From NCBI GenBank assembly GCA_030765665.1, contig JAVCCD010000008.1, positions 1 to 9,500 on the forward strand: 9,500 bases of DNA. The letters are read 5' to 3'. The DNA is from Candidatus Tenebribacter mawsonii (GTDB lineage Bacteria; Cloacimonadota; Cloacimonadia; Cloacimonadales; TCS61). The translations under genes and the position numbers were made by a program. Within the stretch, counting starts at the first letter, position 1. Each line of letters begins with the position of its first letter. Below the pieces are notes generated by a model. It was given only the letters and a program-made list of their open reading frames with translations, was not told the DNA's origin and ran no database searches. Shown here one piece after another: positions 7,238 through 9,500 of the stretch.

Positions 7238-8215
7238 TCAACTTAATATTGGTTTTAGTAAAGTTTTAATCTGCTCAGCAGTAATAAATCTCATACAATT
7301 AAAGTGTTCTAATGGACATTTATTCCCACCATGAAGGGAGCATGGCTGGCACTTTAGATCAGCTGAAAGGATCATAGCTTTTTGGTTCATTGGAGCAAAA
7401 CCCAATTTAGGATGAGTAGCTCCAAAAATAGCAATTTGTTGTTTTCCTAATGCAGCAGCAATATGCATTGGTCCACTGTCATTTGAAATAACAACGTCCA
7501 TCTTATTAATTGCAAATACAAGTTGTTGCAAAGTAAGACTTCCGCAAAGATCGATAACATCAGCTTTAGTTAAGGATTTTAATTTATCTGCAAGATCTCT
7601 CTCTGTTTTTGAACCGAAAATAACAAATTGGCAATTCCAATTAACCGGAATTAAATCGATGAGTTCAGCTAACTGTTCAACGGGATATTGCTTAGTCTTA
7701 TGAAGAGCTCCAGGGAAGAGTCCAATTCTTTTTTTCTCTTCAGAAAAATTAATCGTATCTGGTATTTTAACATCTTTTACTGGTACTAATATTGGTGAAA
7801 ACACTTCAGTTTTAATGCCAATTTTTTTTAAAGCTGTAAAATATAACTCAACTGTCGATGAGATTGTTTTATCTGTTCCTTTCTTTACAATTTGTTTTCG
7901 CAAAATGTGTTTTTTATCATATGTAACTATTCGTTTTGCTTTTATTAAACTTTTTATTATAAACGTATTGAGTTTGGAATGAAGGTCTATTGCAAGATCG
8001 AACTTAATTTTTCTGAGATTTTTTAAAAGATTATGTTTGTTTTCCCAAAAATGAATTTCATCTACACATTCGAACATCTCAACTATTGGAGAATAAACTC
8101 TTTTTGTAAGATAATGTATCTGAGCATCAGGAAATTCATTTCGTACAGCCTGCACCGCAGATTGAGTAAGAACAATATCACCCAACGAACTGAGACGAAT
8201 AATTAATATTTTCAT
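7238..8215 (-). CDS. Glycosyltransferase family 9 (LPS heptosyltransferase-like)
   Basis: A 325-residue, full-length GT9 protein with the GT-B fold layout. The N-terminus has the family's R7-L-S-S-L-G12-D13 loop, D13 being the conserved acidic residue near the acceptor. FDLAIDLHS at 72-80 and GLFPGA 165-170 with K173 follow. The C-terminal nucleotide-sugar half has the signature D246-S-G-P-M-H251-I-A-A. A cysteine cluster C289, C292, C300, C307 ends the protein, as in heptosyltransferase II (WaaF/RfaF) relatives. Such enzymes transfer ADP-heptose to the growing inner core of lipopolysaccharide on the cytoplasmic side of the inner membrane. Exact donor and acceptor cannot be read here, so no gene symbol is given. 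There is no signal peptide or membrane segment. The gene starts 23 nt after alaS, but no normal Shine-Dalgarno sequence lies within 12 nt of the ATG; the nearest purine run (AGGGG) is 17 nt away. Confidence 0.92.
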   Translation of the reverse strand: MKILIIRLSSLGDIVLTQSAVQAVRNEFPDAQIHYLTKRVYSPIVEMFECVDEIHFWENKHNLLKNLRKIKFDLAIDLHSKLNTFIIKSLIKAKRIVTYDKKHILRKQIVKKGTDKTISSTVELYFTALKKIGIKTEVFSPILVPVKDVKIPDTINFSEEKKRIGLFPGALHKTKQYPVEQLAELIDLIPVNWNCQFVIFGSKTERDLADKLKSLTKADVIDLCGSLTLQQLVFAINKMDVVISNDSGPMHIAAALGKQQIAIFGATHPKLGFAPMNQKAMILSADLKCQPCSLHGGNKCPLEHFNCMRFITAEQIKTLLKPILS

Positions 8216-8223
8216 TTGCTAGG

Positions 8224-8247
8224 AGCAGGATTCCCCTGCTAATCCTG
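8224..8247 (-). promoter_or_regulatory. Two mutually exclusive hairpins over the alaS stop and glycosyltransferase leader
   Basis: Structure A pairs AGCAGG (8235-8240 in the RNA sense) with CCTGCT (8224-8229), a six-pair stem with loop GGAAT. Structure B pairs CAGGATT (8241-8247) with AATCCTG (8226-8232), a seven-pair stem whose eight-base loop is AGCAGGGG. The two stems share bases, so only one can form at a time. The alaS TAG (8239-8241) lies inside the element and the next start codon is nine bases beyond it. The only Shine-Dalgarno-like run (AGGGG) is partly paired in A and looped out in B. The pairings are visible in the sequence; a role in translational coupling is inference. Confidence 0.35.
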
Positions 8248-9500
8248 ATTCATATCTTTGATTATTTCAGGCACTTTATTTATTGCTCCAATTATTTTAT
8301 CAATACTCTTTCCACCAGCCATTGCCATATCCTGTCTACCACCACCTTTTCCATCAACCAGCTCAGCAACTTTACCAATGATTTTCCCTGCATGATATTG
8401 GTTTGTTAAATCTTTAGTTACAATTACAAGAATAGAAACTTTTCCCCCAACTTCTGCAAAAAGGACACCAATCCCAGATTTTAATTTGTCTCTTAGTTGG
8501 TCACCGATCTGACGCAACATCCCTGGATTTTGTATATTGATCTTAGCAATAATTACTTTAGTCCCATCAATATTAACAGCTTTTTGAACAAGTTGATCTA
8601 AAGTATTTCCTGCAGATTTTACCCTGATAGTTTTTAGTTGAACATGTAGTTTCTTATTTTCACTCACCATTTTATTTATTTTATCGATCACTGATGCAGC
8701 GGGAGCATTTAGCTGACGTCCAATCTCATCAATTTCATCTTCTAAGATCTTAACATATTGCTCAGCTTTTACACCGGTAATTGCCTCAATTCTACGAATT
8801 CCAGCAGCAATTGATGACTCAGATGTGATCTTAAACAAACCGATTTCTCCAGTAAATTTTAAATGTGTTCCACCACAAAATTCTTTGGAATATTCACCAA
8901 TGCTGACAACTCTCACCGTCTCACCATATTTTTCACCAAACAGGGCAACAGCACCCTCTTTTTTTGCTTTTTCAATATCCATTACTTCGGTCTTCAAGGG
9001 TAAACATCTACGAATTTCTGCATTTACAGCTCTCTCGATAATATCAAGTTCATGCCTGCTGACCTGCTTGAAATGTGTAAAATCAAAACGCAGATGATCT
9101 GGATGAAGGTAGGAACCTTTCTGCTGAATATGTTCTCCCAATACCCTTTTTAGTGCTTTGTGCAAAAGGTGTGTTACTGTATGATTTCTGGCGATATCCA
9201 TTCGTCTCTCAAAATCTATTTCTGCCCTGAATTCTACATTCTTTATTTCGCCTTTCTGTAATTTTCCAATGTGAATAAATTGATCGGTATCTTTTTGAAC
9301 ATCAGTAATAATTATCTCGCATTCATCATTAAATAATTTTCCAGTATCAGCAATTTGTCCGCCAGATTCAGCATAGAAAGGAGTTTTATCCAGCACGATT
9401 TTTACATCATTTCCTTCTAAATTGTATTTTACCATTCTACAAGTTGAAGAATTTTTTGTGTAACCCACAAATTCTGTTGGAGTATTTTCAGATAATTTTA
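8239..9500 (-). CDS. alaS: Alanyl-tRNA synthetase, C-terminal part (5' end outside the window)
   Basis: The reading frame stays open to the right edge, encoding K-L-S-E-N-T-P-T-E-F before the GTG at 9466-9468. That GTG is an internal Val codon, not a start. About 419 residues are visible, roughly half of the usual 870 or so. The N-terminal aminoacylation domain is missing, so the editing and C-terminal parts are what is seen. Editing-domain landmarks are FYAESGGQ (about 9355-9378), the metal-binding H-x3-H in HTVTH (about 9169-9183) and C-G-G-T-H (about 8863-8877). A helical segment and the C-Ala domain with GGGRQDMAMAGG follow (about 8311-8346); Q replaces the usual P. The enzyme charges tRNA-Ala in the cytoplasm and hydrolyses Ser- and Gly-tRNA-Ala. 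The stop is TAG. The GT9 gene follows after 23 nt, so the two probably share a transcript. Confidence 0.97.
   Translation of the reverse strand, partial: KLSENTPTEFVGYTKNSSTCRMVKYNLEGNDVKIVLDKTPFYAESGGQIADTGKLFNDECEIIITDVQKDTDQFIHIGKLQKGEIKNVEFRAEIDFERRMDIARNHTVTHLLHKALKRVLGEHIQQKGSYLHPDHLRFDFTHFKQVSRHELDIIERAVNAEIRRCLPLKTEVMDIEKAKKEGAVALFGEKYGETVRVVSIGEYSKEFCGGTHLKFTGEIGLFKITSESSIAAGIRRIEAITGVKAEQYVKILEDEIDEIGRQLNAPAASVIDKINKMVSENKKLHVQLKTIRVKSAGNTLDQLVQKAVNIDGTKVIIAKINIQNPGMLRQIGDQLRDKLKSGIGVLFAEVGGKVSILVIVTKDLTNQYHAGKIIGKVAELVDGKGGGRQDMAMAGGKSIDKIIGAINKVPEIIKDMNQD

Noticed and set aside
7292..7351. Cysteine cluster at the end of the glycosyltransferase as a novel metal site
   Set aside because: A similar C-x2-C, C, C arrangement is typical of heptosyltransferase II-type GT9 proteins as I know them, so it supports the family call rather than being new.
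7341..7358. TGGCAC on the plus strand as the -24 element of a sigma-54 promoter
   Set aside because: No TTGC element follows at the required spacing, and it lies inside the glycosyltransferase coding region pointing away from the genes.
9466..9468. GTG as the start codon of the alaS reading frame
   Set aside because: The frame remains open upstream to the window edge and encodes conserved-looking alanyl-tRNA synthetase sequence (T-P-T-E-F-V-G-Y), so this GTG is an internal valine codon.

Overview
The window is a compact, AT-rich bacterial segment. Four protein-coding genes all lie on the minus strand, so transcription runs from the high coordinates to the low ones. In that order they are: the 3' half of an alanyl-tRNA synthetase gene (alaS, cut by the right edge); a family 9 glycosyltransferase of the lipopolysaccharide heptosyltransferase type; a very large (1415-residue) multidomain sigma-54 activator; and an exonuclease-helicase fusion of the DinG/XPD family. 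I see no RNA genes, insertion sequences, CRISPR arrays or phage genes, and no gene-free stretch over 300 bases.

The organism is probably a Gram-negative-type (diderm) bacterium. The GT9 enzyme implies an outer-membrane glycolipid, and the large regulator implies use of sigma-54. Low GC, Shine-Dalgarno sequences before two of the starts, and a long TPR-sigma-54 regulator would suit one of the AT-rich candidate phyla around the FCB group (for example Cloacimonadota). This placement is an impression from protein style, not a demonstrated assignment.

Layout: alaS (8239 to beyond 9500) is followed after 23 nt by the GT9 gene (7238-8215). This junction carries two overlapping, mutually exclusive inverted repeats, and the GT9 start has no ordinary Shine-Dalgarno sequence, so translational coupling is plausible. 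A 119-nt gap (7119-7237), the longest in the window, precedes the regulator gene (2871-7118). It holds a TTGACA hexamer and a small inverted repeat, and is the likeliest place for a new promoter. After 42 nt comes the dinG-like gene (9-2828), which ends at the left edge.

The genes do not form an obvious pathway: translation, envelope sugar transfer, regulation and DNA processing sit side by side. The item most worth attention is the regulator. It joins a STAND/MalT-like P-loop NTPase with a winged-helix-like segment, about 13 TPR repeats (eight in exact 40-residue register), a GAF domain, a complete sigma-54 AAA+ activator domain and a Fis-type helix-turn-helix. It therefore carries two separate P-loop ATPase modules in one chain. 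Its ligand and target promoters cannot be read from this window.
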